Assembly: GCA_003439945.1 (NCBI GenBank)
Contig: QVRM01004826.1
Location: 124,001 to 188,000 of the forward strand
Direction of reading: 5' to 3'
From: Dermanyssus gallinae
Taxonomy: Eukaryota > Arthropoda > Arachnida > Mesostigmata > Dermanyssidae
Length of the DNA stretch: 64,000 bases
Part shown: positions 1-10,021 of the stretch, piece by piece
Layout of the letters: each line of letters opens with the position of its first letter
How positions within the stretch are numbered: the first letter of the stretch is position 1
The notes under the pieces: model-generated
What the model saw: only the letters and a program-made list of their open reading frames with translations
What the model was told of the DNA's origin: nothing
Databases searched by the model: none
Made by a program: the position numbers and the translations under genes

Positions 1-715
1 GGCTCGTAGGTAGTGCCCTGGCAAATTGGGTACATTGATCCCCATGGATATAGGGCTACAGACAGAGTAGTCTCAATGTAAAGGAATAGATACCGAAAAA
101 AATAAGGACGGAGAAAAAAGGACGAGAGAAAAAGCGGGAAAGAAATAGGAAAGGGGAAACTTGTCGATGAAAGTGGTAAGATGGGATCAATCAATGTAGT
201 TGGCAATAGACGGAGCGACGGACGGACGAAGGAACGAACGGGTAGACTGACTGACGATGCTAGGGCAATTCGCCGGCAACACACGATAGCACTAAGATCT
301 ATCTCGTCGTGCCCCGCTCCATCGTATCGCGTCGACGTATCCGTGTGCAGCCATCGCTTCGGAATACGCTCTACCGCTACAACTCCTACTACGTCCATTA
401 TCACACAGTCACTACGACTACTTCAACTACTCATAGTAGTTGTACTTCTACTAGCAGCACAAGTACTCTCTCGATGCCCTATGCGGCGCCAGTCTGTGCG
501 GCTGGCCTAAAGATTCTTGTCCCTCTCTTTCTCTCTCGCTCCCCCTCTCACTCTTTTCCCCTACTGTTTAACTTCTATCGCTCTCTCTCTCTCTCTCTCT
601 CCGGATCCACGGTTGGAGCAACACCGATAGCCTTGGTTTGGTACGAGAATGTCGAACAAACGACGAACCAGACATGCCTGCGCCCCCGTTAGCAGGTCTG
701 CAATACTACGCGACA
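1..715. other. Intergenic, no gene seen
   Basis: Mixed sequence with pyrimidine-rich runs, including a short (CT)n near 573-602. The two overlapping open frames here are low-complexity and have no recognisable domain, signal peptide or splice context. Confidence 0.5.
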
Positions 716-716
716 T

Positions 717-824
717 AGCAGCAGCAGCAACAACAACAGCAAAACACGAACAGCAACACAGATAACAACGACAATAGCAGCAGCAACAACAACACAGACA
801 ACAACGACAATAGCAACAACAACA
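717..824. repeat. CAG/CAA triplet microsatellite
   Basis: Imperfect CAG, CAA and ACA triplets run for about 100 bases, interrupted by single-base changes. The arrangement is typical of an old, decaying trinucleotide repeat. Confidence 0.85.
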
Positions 825-1296
825 TTTTACTTTCTACTTAACTCGGAAGTTCGCCGACACTCCGCTGTTCTGAGTTCGAGTCATCCTCGTTCGACCGACG
901 ACCAACTTGAAGCCAGCAAAGGAAACGAGTTGTCGCAGCCCAATAGCTCGCTCGCTACACTATGGCCCAGCACCGTTACCAAGCCAAGCAAGTAAGTAAG
1001 TGAGCGACAACGAATACAAAGGACGCCAAACTTTGTGCGCTGAGGTGCCCGACGAGAACGACGACCACGACTTCAACCACTATGACTACGTTTATCACTA
1101 CTGCTACCACAACTACTATCGCTTTTACTGCGACTGCTACCAATATCGACACTTTTCGTTCTAGGTTACTAACGCTAGACTTTTCAGTTTGCTTGAAAGC
1201 AGGCTGCCTTTCTGTGACTCAAGTGACTCGAAAGTTCACGCGTACAAGACTTTGGACGCGCAATGTAAAAGGGTTGCGAACTCTTACACACGCGCG
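825..1296. other. Intergenic, no gene seen
   Basis: Contains an imperfect ACTAC-type simple-sequence run around 1065-1145. Nothing else is recognisable. Confidence 0.5.
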
Positions 1297-1306
1297 TATA
1301 TATATG

Positions 1307-1361
<55 letters not shown>
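1297..1361. repeat. (TA)n microsatellite
   Basis: About 65 bases of TA with three TG interruptions at the left end, followed by a pure run. The repeat supplies Ile-Tyr repeat frames on both strands, which are artefacts. Confidence 0.95.
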
Positions 1362-1365
<4 letters not shown>

Positions 1366-1816
1366 AGTAAATAGCTCTATGTAAATGCGCATTGCAACGA
1401 GTAAGACTGTTAAATTTACTACAATAATATATATGATGCCAAATATAGGACCGCCTAAACATGGCCTAAGCACTGCTTGGCCTGTGTAAATTGGGCATGT
1501 AAATGTATCCAGTTTACACGATTTTGGTTGGTGCTCAGGTCATCATTCTTATGCGGTCTATATCGTTTTGTAACGTGAAAGGCAAGCACTAGCTGTACGA
1601 CTTGCTGAAGGGTCAATCTCCGTATCAGACTTAGATAAAAAAAAAAAACACAATGCATAAAGTGGCAGTTTAATAAGGTAAACGAGAGATAGTATGCTAC
1701 TGGAATAAAGCTTATTTGTATGTTACAGATCTTAAAATTCAAAGTTCGGCATAGCCTACGTTTTGGCTCGCCCTTACTTAAACCCTAGCATCCTAGTGCA
1801 GCCCGCATTTTTTTGG
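1362..1816. other. Intergenic, no gene seen
   Basis: AT-rich unique-looking sequence with a 12-base A run near 1636. No coding or RNA signal was seen. Confidence 0.5.
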
Positions 1817-1912
1817 TTATATATATATATATATATGGAGCAGAAAGTCGTGTACGATTAATATGGGTGTTGTCTAACTATTTGTATGTTTGCACATTAG
1901 CGTTTCCTCAGA

Positions 1913-2006
<94 letters not shown>

Positions 2007-2089
2007 ATATATATATCTATATAATATATTAATTTATATATCTATACATATATAAACTAAATTTATATATATATATATATTTATATAAC
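1817..2089. repeat. Compound (TA)n microsatellite
   Basis: A short TA run at 1817-1836 is followed, after about 75 bases of other sequence, by a long compound TA-rich array from about 1913 to 2089. Degenerate TAA and TTA units lie toward its right end. This is one of the two longest TA tracts in the window. Confidence 0.9.
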
Positions 2090-2640
2090 ATCCAGCTGTG
2101 TATATAAATATATAGGACGATATTTCGATAGCCACAGACAGAGATCAGCGCCCATAGCAATCTCGATTGGATTGCTGCTGCTGTTCGCCTTAATTTCCCG
2201 GTTAGACTTTACCAGCAAAGTGAGCGGCGGCGGTTGAAGGAGCGTAGATCTCCGTCACCGTACCTATCTATCTATCTATGGTCGAGCTGGCTCCGTTGAG
2301 CTGGAAACGGGACTGGTACGGCGGCTACCCCTGATGCTGCTGCTGGTGCTTCTGCACTGCCAATGCTGCGATTAGATCGCGCTGAAAGCAAGAATAATGA
2401 ACGAATAGGCCAACGGAATGGGCGCCGGGCAGCGAACGAACGACCACCACGGGCCGCGGGTGAGACGTCTCACTGTCGACGCGCACTGAAATAGAGGAGA
2501 GAATGAGAAATAGAGGATATGGAAAGCAGAAGCGAGAGAGAGAGCGCGAAGGTGCAACTGGCGAAAGGGACCAAGGGTTGAACGAATTAGGGCAAGACAG
2601 ATAAGTGAACACCGAAAGGAAAGGGAAGGAACCGAACGCA
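2090..2640. other. Intergenic, no gene seen
   Basis: GC-richer than the DNA to its left. Contains a short (CTAT)n near 2265-2280 and CTG triplets near 2333-2350. Opposing open frames on both strands give no family resemblance. Confidence 0.45.
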
Positions 2641-2757
2641 CATAGAGAGAGAGGCAGAGGAAATGAGAGGGGGATAAAGAGAAGGGGAAAGAGAGGAGAG
2701 AGGACAGAGGGGGGAGAGAAAGAGGGGGGGGGGGGGGAGAGGGGGAGAGAGAGAAGG
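2641..2757. repeat. Homopurine G/GA-rich tract
   Basis: More than 100 bases are almost entirely purine on the + strand. They include GA dinucleotide runs and an uninterrupted G run around 2727-2740. Confidence 0.8.
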
Positions 2758-3613
2758 CAATTAAGAACTTCTAAATTACTGGCGACCGGTTCGATGGCGG
2801 CTGCTCGTCTTGGTCCGGTCGCGTATCTCGTTGTTGGCGGCGAGCGGCTGTCTTCTTGGCAAAGTGTCCCTAGGCCAACTAGGCAGCACTAGCTACTCCA
2901 CAAGACCCGCCTCCGCCGTGCGTTCTTTCGTCCATCCTCCGCCGCCGTTACGGCACGGTACGAGCCACCTACCTATATTTCTCTCTGTCTTGGAAGAGAC
3001 TGTCTTAGAGAGACCTTCCGTTCCTCGTTCCGAAGAAGGATCTCTCGTTTTGTCTATGCGCGCTGGTCTAACTACTATACTCGTATATAGGCTCTCTTAA
3101 AGCTTGACTTGTGACCGCTACCGTAGCCGCTGGCCGACCAGTCGCCCCTCACCTCAGAGTCTCAAGTCTTCGTTGTCGCCGCCATTTCAGTCCTCTTCGT
3201 CCTTACCATGATCATCATCAACATCATCACCACCACCATGATAATCATTGTCGTCGTCGTCGCCGCCGTCGCGCGTTTCGCTCTGGACGTCTGGTGAGGG
3301 GTGGTTGTTGGCGCTGGGCCACGTAGGTGGGTAATTCTGCACGTAAGACGAGGTAGTCTGCACGACGTCACACGATCCTGTCCGTTGCCATTTCCCTTCG
3401 ATCTCTACCCGTCTACCCGAATGTGTTTGCAGGACTGATCCAGGATCTCTACAATCTAGTACAATATGTGTGAGGGTGTGTCGGATCTAGGACCTCCTCG
3501 CTACCGTCGAACGCCTACTGTTTGGGTAGAATCCAGGATTTACCCTCTCGCCAGCAGAATGAGTGTGTTGAATTTAGGGAACCCTATTGCCGACGTTGAT
3601 CTCCGATCGAACC
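2758..3613. other. GC-rich intergenic, no supported gene
   Basis: Several short frames are open on both strands because of GC content and the CAT/CAC and GTC triplet runs at about 3210-3270. No start, splice site and domain combination could be supported. Confidence 0.4.
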
Positions 3614-3635
3614 ATATATATATATATATATATAC
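3614..3635. repeat. Short (TA)n microsatellite
   Basis: Eleven TA units, pure. Confidence 0.85.
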
Positions 3636-5022
3636 TGTGGCTGAGTTTGGCTGGAGGTGCTAAGGTGGATTCCCTGGCCGGCGCTACTCGTTCTCTGCAT
3701 CTCGTCTTTTTGCCCATTATTTAATATCTACCACTACGCGCTGTCTGGCTCATCTACGACCGGGGCAAAATACTACTGCACTGTTTGCTACTGGCGTATT
3801 CTGTGGTACCTTTTTATGAGTTCAGAAGACCCTTCCTGGTGTGGTGTTTGCTTTTTCTGCGCTATATATTCGTATTCTGGTGAAGAATTGGTACGCTCGT
3901 ATCACGCAGCAGCAGCAGCAACAACAGCAACGTGACTTTGACGACCACAAAAATGAGACGGCGGCGGTAAATGCGGAAACTTGTCTCCGCTTAACACCAC
4001 GGCGCTGAAGTGCGCCTTTCCCGAACGACAATCAATGTCGCTACCTTTGCATATCATAGTAATCACTAGCATGGCCACCGCAGTCGCCCGTCGTCCTCCG
4101 TTGCTGTCTTTATTGAGAGACAACTGACGATCTAGTTTTACTGCTGCTGTTTCTGCTCTCGCCGTCGGCGAACAGACAGTAATGCAACACCAGGAAGCTT
4201 GAGTCCCCGCGCAATGATTCGTTACGACTCCTAACGATTATTCAATGACGTGGCTCGTTCGGGGCTTTGCCCGGTCCGTGGTTTCCGCTCTGGTCAGCAG
4301 TACGACGATCGTCGACCAGCGTCGAGGCCGCCATCGACAGCATCATGCGGTCTCGACGTTCTCGTAGTTGGCGTGAACGCACGGCGCTGGAGTTCGGGTG
4401 GGCCTAGGTCGCAGTCTTGCCGAGCAGCATTTGGGAATGATGTCATGGTGGCGAGTTACGATATAATCGCCACGTTACTTATCCCTCTTGTTACTTGTCC
4501 CCCCCCCTTCCCCCCACCTCCGGTAGCCTAACCACACCGGATCATGCCATTCTCTCGCTGTCCCTGATCGCCACAACCCCCCAAGATTCGATGCTGGCGA
4601 GAGGTCAACCGTGATAACGATACACCATCGATGCACTCTCACAACACACGCACACAACCACGCACTGGAGACACGCAAGTTCGAATTTTCGCTTACGCAT
4701 GCTCACATAGCTAGGCGGCGAAGGACACAAAGTTACGAGGAGGGGGGGGGGGGGTGGTAATTGCGTTTGGCCGTCGTCGGCTTACATCCGGCGGTAGGAG
4801 CAATAGTTGTGGCAATACATCGAATGCTAGAAGTAACGCATTAATGTGGCGGTGGCAATGTTAGTTCTGCTATGTTGGCATGGCCGCATGTTTTGTCCCC
4901 GCCAATGACTCGTGTGAGCAGGCAAACGCCATGCCTATAGGCTGGACGTCTTGCCGGCCCATCTACGGACAGCATGGAGACTACGACATGGACGACCAGT
5001 GCAAACGTGGGCCTTCTCTCTT

Positions 5023-5029
<7 letters not shown>
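3636..5029. other. Intergenic with small simple repeats
   Basis: Holds a CAG/CAA cluster at 3907-3932, a C-rich run at 4499-4520, and a G run at 4741-4754. No gene could be supported. Confidence 0.45.
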
Positions 5030-5105
<76 letters not shown>

Positions 5106-5106
5106 A
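5030..5106. repeat. (TA)n array flanking the mariner
   Basis: TA units with TAA and CATA variants run directly up to the left end of the mariner element. The last TA (5105-5106) is one copy of its target-site duplication. Confidence 0.9.
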
Positions 5107-5134
5107 CAGGTAGTTCAATAAGTTCTTAGAATGA
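5107..5134 (+). repeat. Mariner left terminal inverted repeat
   Basis: Pairs with 6358-6385 with a single C/T difference. Starts CAGG directly after a target TA. Confidence 0.9.
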
Positions 5135-5153
5135 AAACCAAGAATTTTCCAAA

Positions 5154-5510
5154 TCATGTTTTTAAATTTATCTTATTTGATATACTCCCGAGATGGTCAA
5201 TACACTTTTCCCACCAAGATTTCAGAGCTTTTATACCTCTTAAGTAGAATTCCGCGTCTTTAGACTGAAAATAGGCATTGACAGCAGCCTTAACCTCTTC
5301 ATTGCTGGAAAAACGCTTTCCACCGAGACTATTCTTCAAAAGTCCGAAGAGGAAATAATCAGAGGGGGCCAGGTCTGGAGAATAGGAAGGTTGTTCAATA
5401 AGTTCGAACCTCAGTTGGGCCAGTTTTGCCGATGCTTGCCGGGACTTGTGTGCAGGAGCATTGTCCTGGTGAAACAGGACAACCTTCTTCTGCAAAGCGG
5501 GCCGTTTCAC
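5154..5510 (-). pseudogene. Mariner transposase, C-terminal catalytic block
   Basis: A 118-codon stretch carries the second catalytic Asp in the motif HQDNAPAH (residue 16) and the third in YSPDLAPSDYFLFG (residue 51). Exactly 34 residues lie between them, which defines the DD34D mariner catalytic triad. The LFG-LK motif and the WWEKCIDHLGS tail are also typical of mariner C-termini. The frame closes normally at 5154-5156. Upstream, the same frame can be followed through a segment with TAG stops (about 5515-5555) into the middle of the transposase, so this block is the 3' part of one broken gene and not a separate protein. Confidence 0.9.
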
Positions 5511-5640
5511 GATGAGTTCTTGCTAAAGGCAGTCTAACAGTCTTGCCTAATATTCTCCTGTGATCGTTTTACCGCTCTCAAGGTAGTCGACCAGCATTAT
5601 TCTACGTTGGTCTTAAAAACTGTAGCCATCACCTTTCCGG

Positions 5641-5994
5641 TCAATGCCGCACCCTCTTCGGAGGTTCTTCATCAGGTGCACACCATTGGCAAGATGCTTC
5701 TTGGGTCTCGGGAGTGTAGTGATGGACCCAGCTTTCATCGACGGTCATGAATCTGCGCCAAAAATCCGACGGATTGTTCGACATCTTGGCCAAATTTCGC
5801 TGTGAAGCGAAAACAGGCGCGTTTTTTTGGCCTTGGTTGAGCAAATGCGGCAGCCATTTTTTTCTGAGCTCTTTTATCTTCAAGTTTTCGTGCAGGATGA
5901 AATGCACACTACCCAAACTGATCCCCAAGGCCTCCGCTATCTCCCTAATGTTCACTCGCTTATCTGCGGCAACGATTTTCCGCATCTTTTCCAC
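5641..5994 (-). pseudogene. Mariner transposase, linker and first catalytic Asp
   Basis: A 117-codon block. Residues 10-40 match the second helix-turn-helix of mariner transposases (IREIAEALGISLGSVHFIL). Residues 45-52 hold the WLPHLL linker motif. Residues 83-91 hold the first catalytic Asp (MTVDESWVH, Asp86), followed by HYTPET. The frame ends shortly afterwards at 5641, where the expected continuation is shifted, marking a disruption between the first and second catalytic Asp. Confidence 0.88.
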
Positions 5995-6077
5995 GTTTTC
6001 CTAATCAGTTGCCGTTTTTGGGCGTTTTGAACGTAGTTCATCCCGGTGCTCCTGCGACCTCTTTTTAACTCATTAAT

Positions 6078-6263
6078 CTAGTTGGAAACAGTGGCAAAAC
6101 ATGGCGCAGAGTCACCGTACACCTCGTCTAACTCAGTTTTCACTTGGGTCGCATTCCAACCTTTGAAATAAAATGCTTGATAACCACTCGAAACTCTTTT
6201 TTCTCCATTTTTCAAAATCACGCCGATACGTTGCACGGGAAAAGCGATCAAACGAAATCGCAA
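6078..6263 (-). pseudogene. Mariner transposase, N-terminal fragment
   Basis: A 61-codon frame. Its downstream half (FYFKGWNATQVKTELDEVYG, then SAPCFATV) matches the start of the first helix-turn-helix region of mariner transposases: growth-in-length helix, Asn-Ala-Thr, then an acidic helix and a conserved VYG. A stop and frame change after 6078 separate it from the next block. The initiator and the first few residues are uncertain. Confidence 0.7.
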
Positions 6264-6357
6264 CGGCCAATCACCATAATATTTTGACTGCTGGCAGTCG
6301 AAAAGTTGCAGTTCCTAATAGCGGTAGAAGCGCGCCAAAATTCGAATTCTAAAAAGC

Positions 6358-6385
6358 TCATTCTAAAAACTTATTGAACTACCTG
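6358..6385 (-). repeat. Mariner right terminal inverted repeat
   Basis: Inverted copy of 5107-5134, ending CCTG just before the right-hand target TA (6386-6387). Confidence 0.9.
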
Positions 6386-6390
6386 TATAT

Positions 6391-6444
6391 ATAGGCGAGC
6401 ACTACCGAGTGTGCAAATGTATTGTAAATGATTAATAAATCATC

Positions 6445-6450
<6 letters not shown>
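6391..6450. repeat. Dispersed module, copy 1
   Basis: About 60 bases that recur in inverse orientation at 36452-36512 with only a few differences. In both places one end of the module abuts or lies close to a (TA)n array. Confidence 0.8.
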
Positions 6451-6496
<46 letters not shown>

Positions 6497-6506
6497 GATG
6501 ATTTAT
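6435..6506. repeat. Perfect 72-bp palindrome centred on (TA)n
   Basis: Left arm ATAAATCATCACAATA (6435-6450) and right arm TATTGTGATGATTTAT (6491-6506) are exact reverse complements. The 40 bases between them are self-complementary TA. The whole tract can fold as one uninterrupted hairpin or cruciform. Confidence 0.92.
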
Positions 6507-7118
6507 ATATACACACACACATATATATAAATATATATATATATATACACACAACGTGGTACGACCACGATTCGGTGTTAGTTGTCCTGCTTATATCCTA
6601 GACATGATTCTTAATCAGAATTTTGAGAAAGAGATTCGGAGACATGTGCAACAGAACAACAGTGATCCTTGTTTTTTTGTCCACTCTGCCAATCGTGTAC
6701 GTATTACAGCGAACCTAATGCCACATTAAACCTCTGCTCCTTCAAAACACAATGCCTACAAGCGTAAACTGTCGAAATCGCATGATGTGATACAAATGCA
6801 ATTATGGAGGCAATTCAGTTCTTTGATTAAATGCGCATTCGTGTTTTGTTGTGTTCCTTATTTTTTTATGGAACCGTATTTTCTTGACGGCAAATCTACT
6901 TAAATTTAGTAATTCCTCATTGAGGTTGAAATTTCCATAATCACACATTTCAAACAATTGTAACTATTAAGGGCATTTTGCTGAAAAGTATTGTATGTTA
7001 TAACGGCTTGATTCTCAGCATACAATTGAACTTTGACTGACGTCGTTGATCGTATCATGCCAGTCGCCACTGTCAAACGAGCACCACACACTGCTTAATA
7101 TATAATGCACGTGTAGCA

Positions 7119-7121
<3 letters not shown>
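6507..7121. other. Intergenic, no gene seen
   Basis: Opens with short AC and TA repeats (6507-6550). The rest is AT-rich unique-looking DNA with no supported coding or RNA gene. Confidence 0.5.

Positions 7122-7165
<44 letters not shown>
7122..7165. repeat. (TA)n microsatellite
   Basis: About 22 pure TA units. Confidence 0.95.
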
Positions 7166-7167
<2 letters not shown>

Positions 7168-8906
7168 ACGTTATTCAACAGTTTTAAGTTTACAGATCCA
7201 ACATTTCGTAGGCTTTACAATAAAGGCATTTCACCCGGCACCTGATGCAGAAGGAGGGGCTTCATTCCAAGGAGAAGGCCTGTGGTGCCAAACCGGTCGA
7301 CCACCCTTCCTCCTGGTGTCGCAGCCACAGCCCCAGCCGCGAGTCTGGTCTACAGAACCGCGTTGCCCACACGGTATACGCACGCACGCTCTCTCTCTCT
7401 CTTTCGCTGTCTATATCTCTTTACGGGGTGTTTCTTGGTCGCGTTGTCACAGCATTCCAAGTGCCAGTCCTGAATCAGCGCCTTCCAGTGCGCCTACCTT
7501 GGCTGGGGGGTGGTTGCTGCTGCTGTTGTTGTTGTTCTTGTTGATGTTGTTGTAATAGTGGCAGTAGCAATCTCAGTAGTAGTAGTAGCAGTAGTAGTAG
7601 TAGTCGGACCGAAGTAGTAGCCGAAGAAGTAGTAGCGCCTGTCCCCTTTTTCTGCAGCTTTTTATCAGTTCCTTATCCTTGAACCCACCTTTGCGAGCAG
7701 CCGCCCGCTCGCGGATTCCTCCACTGGCGTCGCTTATTTCTCGCGCGCGCTCTCTCTCTCTATCTCTGTGTTGTTCCCTGTCTCCTCTCCTACATATCCA
7801 TCGGTCCGTATTCCTCTCTCTCTCTCTTTCTTTCTCATTCTATCTTCTCGCTCGTTCCTTTCGGTCTATCTATCTTCTATCCCCGTATTTCGTTCCCTAC
7901 GTGGCGCGCCCTTTGGCTTTTTGGCTCGTCTCGCCCGCTTCGATATCTCTTCCTCAGCTGAGCATCCTGCGCTGAGGCGTGCGTCTTGGTTCTCATTGTT
8001 TTTCGGCTGCTGCTGTTGCCTTCTTTGCTGCGACTGTGCTGAGCGCGCAGACTCCTTGGCGGCCTCACAGTTGGTTCGTCTCTGGGATCATTAATCAATG
8101 TCAGGAGATCGCTCATCCAGTGGCGGATGAGGAGAAAAAGAAGAAACGAAACCGGCAGCGACGACGACGACGACGACGACGAGGCCGATGGCGACAAGCA
8201 GGGACCGCCGGCCTGAGGCAGGAGCCAGGCAGAACGAGAAGGAGATGAAACAACCAGAGAAGGTATAGACGGGAGAGAACGTGGAAGAGATGAAAACGGC
8301 GGAGAAGCTGAAGAAGAGGAAAGATAGGAAAATTTCGAAATTGTATTAGATTTTTTGTTGGATTTAAGCCTCGGTGCAGCAGAGGCGGCGGCAGCAGCAG
8401 TAGCCACAACAACAACAATGGGTGTAAGGATCCACATTCAGCGACGCACGATTGGCCACGGAGACGGCCTAGTAAGATTCCGGGGGTCTAGATGGACCTC
8501 GACGAGCCGGGCAGCAGTGTGCCTTAGGCGGACCCCCGGCACTGACGACGACTGGACGACCCCAAGACGAAGCCAAGTACGGAAAATGAGGAAGCAGAGA
8601 TAGTCAGAGAGACAGAGAGAAGGTGCAAAGGCAAAGCAAGCATTTAAACAAGAGAGCGTGAGACAGAGCGCGCGCGCAAGAAAGAGAGGGAGCAAGAAAG
8701 AAAACAAACAGATAGGAGGAGGAAGAAGGCAAAGTCAAGGGAAGTCGGAGCTAAGGCTGAGACCCGTCAAATACGCCGCCGATATTCGGCGGCAGAAGTC
8801 ATCACTGCTGCTGATATCAGCAGTAGTCTACAAGGCTCCGCCTCCTGCCGAACCGTACTTACTCTACGCTACTGGCTGGCACTGTTGCACTTTGTATGTA
8901 CATTTA
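7166..8906. other. GC-rich, simple-repeat-rich, no supported gene
   Basis: Holds CT runs (7386-7405, 7750-7770, 7815-7835), GTT/GCT triplets (about 7510-7553), AGT triplets (7571-7642) and GAC triplets (8158-8185). A 186-codon - strand frame (7877-8437) starts with a signal-peptide-like run, but the hydrophobic residues come from GTT and GCT triplets. Overlapping frames are open on both strands, so I do not call it a gene. Confidence 0.4.
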
Positions 8907-8914
8907 TATATATG

Positions 8915-8965
<51 letters not shown>
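8907..8965. repeat. Compound (TA)n-(GA)n microsatellite
   Basis: TA units to about 8935 pass directly into (GA)n to 8965. Confidence 0.95.
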
Positions 8966-8968
<3 letters not shown>

Positions 8969-9062
8969 CCCTCTGCCTAGACAGTGAGCTCAGCTGAAGA
9001 CAGACAGAATGGCATTTGAGGCAGTCTCGAAAGTAGGCAAGCAAAAGAGACTTGCCATTGAA

Positions 9063-9080
9063 GCCCCCCCCCCCCCCCCC
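9063..9080. repeat. Poly-C run
   Basis: About 17 consecutive C. Confidence 0.9.
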
Positions 9081-9326
9081 ACACAGTCGAAAAGCGTGGA
9101 GTGGACTGGGGCGGATGGAGGGAGGTAGGAGTAGACGGCCCAGCTCGGCCCGCTATTAACCTGATGATGAAACGCGCCGAGTTTGAAACGACGAGCGTCC
9201 GAGCATGTATGTATCCAACGGCATGTACTGTAGAGCGGCATGTTATTGACGGGGTAGTTATTGGCAGCGGCCGTGCGACGAGATTGCTGATCCAATTCGA
9301 CGATTTGCTGAGCTGCTGAAGCTACG

Positions 9327-9485
9327 GATGTTGCTGTTGCTGCTGCTGTTGCTGCTTGGTGATGGAGGTGGTGTTGTTATTAATAATATTGTCGTTGCTG
9401 TTGGTCTTGTTGTTGTTATTGGTGTTGTAGTTGTAGTTGTTGTTGTTGTTGTTGTTGTTGTTGTTGCGGTCGTCGTCGTCGTCAT
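9327..9485. repeat. GTT/GCT/GTC triplet array
   Basis: About 160 bases of degenerate GTT-family triplets. Poly-Val/Leu frames on one strand and poly-Thr on the other are products of the repeat. Confidence 0.85.
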
Positions 9486-9995
9486 CGCAGCGTTGGGCGT
9501 CTCCAGTGGAACGCTAGTAGGTAATCGGCCACATGCCGACGAGTCCAGAGACACAAATTGTCACTCACATCCAATAGGCACACATACACATCCAGGCCGC
9601 GTCCGTTCCCGACGGCCGCCAATAGCCAACCCGAACTGAGTGACATAGCTGACACATTCACTCACCCACAACTTTCATCGCGTGTGTCTACGGCTGCATC
9701 GGCAACTGTCTCACACCGAGAGAGCAAGTGAGAGAGAGATATGGAGAGATATAGGAGAGAGAGAGAGGTAGAGCGAAGGGAGAGAGGGCGAACTAGAGAG
9801 GATTTTGCTTGCGATGCATGTCGGCCGAGGCATGTTTGGACATCGACGAGATATGATTAATGAAAGGTGCGGAACAATTTTTAATAATTCGATCAGTGCT
9901 GGCGCAATTCTCAACAGTGACTTAACAACGTATCCGATGGCCGTCGCCGCCGCCGCTAGTTTAGACAACGCCATGTGAGCCTACAACGTAGATGT
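9486..9995. other. Intergenic, no gene seen
   Basis: GA-rich patch at 9718-9775. No gene supported. Confidence 0.45.
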
Positions 9996-10021
9996 ATGTA
10001 TATATATATATATATATATAT
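9996..10021. repeat. (TA)n microsatellite
   Basis: Thirteen TA-type units with one TG at the left. Confidence 0.9.

Larger units (their letters stand above)
5107..6385 (-). mobile_element. Mariner-family DNA transposon, decayed
   Basis: The element is 1,279 bp, the normal size for mariner. Its ends are 28-bp inverted repeats (5107-5134 and 6358-6385, beginning CAGGTAGTTCAATAAGTT) with one mismatch, and TA lies immediately outside both ends, as expected for Tc1/mariner insertion. The - strand encodes one transposase in three blocks out of register with each other. These carry the helix-turn-helix region and the three catalytic Asp of the DD34D type. In-frame stops and at least one frameshift show that it is not autonomous. 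The clear TIRs and long readable blocks suggest moderate age. The right flank continues into the module and TA palindrome at 6391-6506. Confidence 0.93.

Noticed and set aside
1184..1473. Tyr/Ile-repeat proteins across TA arrays
   Set aside because: They are translations of (TA)n in both directions, repeated at every TA array in the window.
7877..8437. 186-codon minus-strand frame with a signal-peptide-like start
   Set aside because: Hydrophobic residues come from GTT and GCT triplets. The rest is Ser/Arg-rich low complexity overlapped by frames on the other strand.
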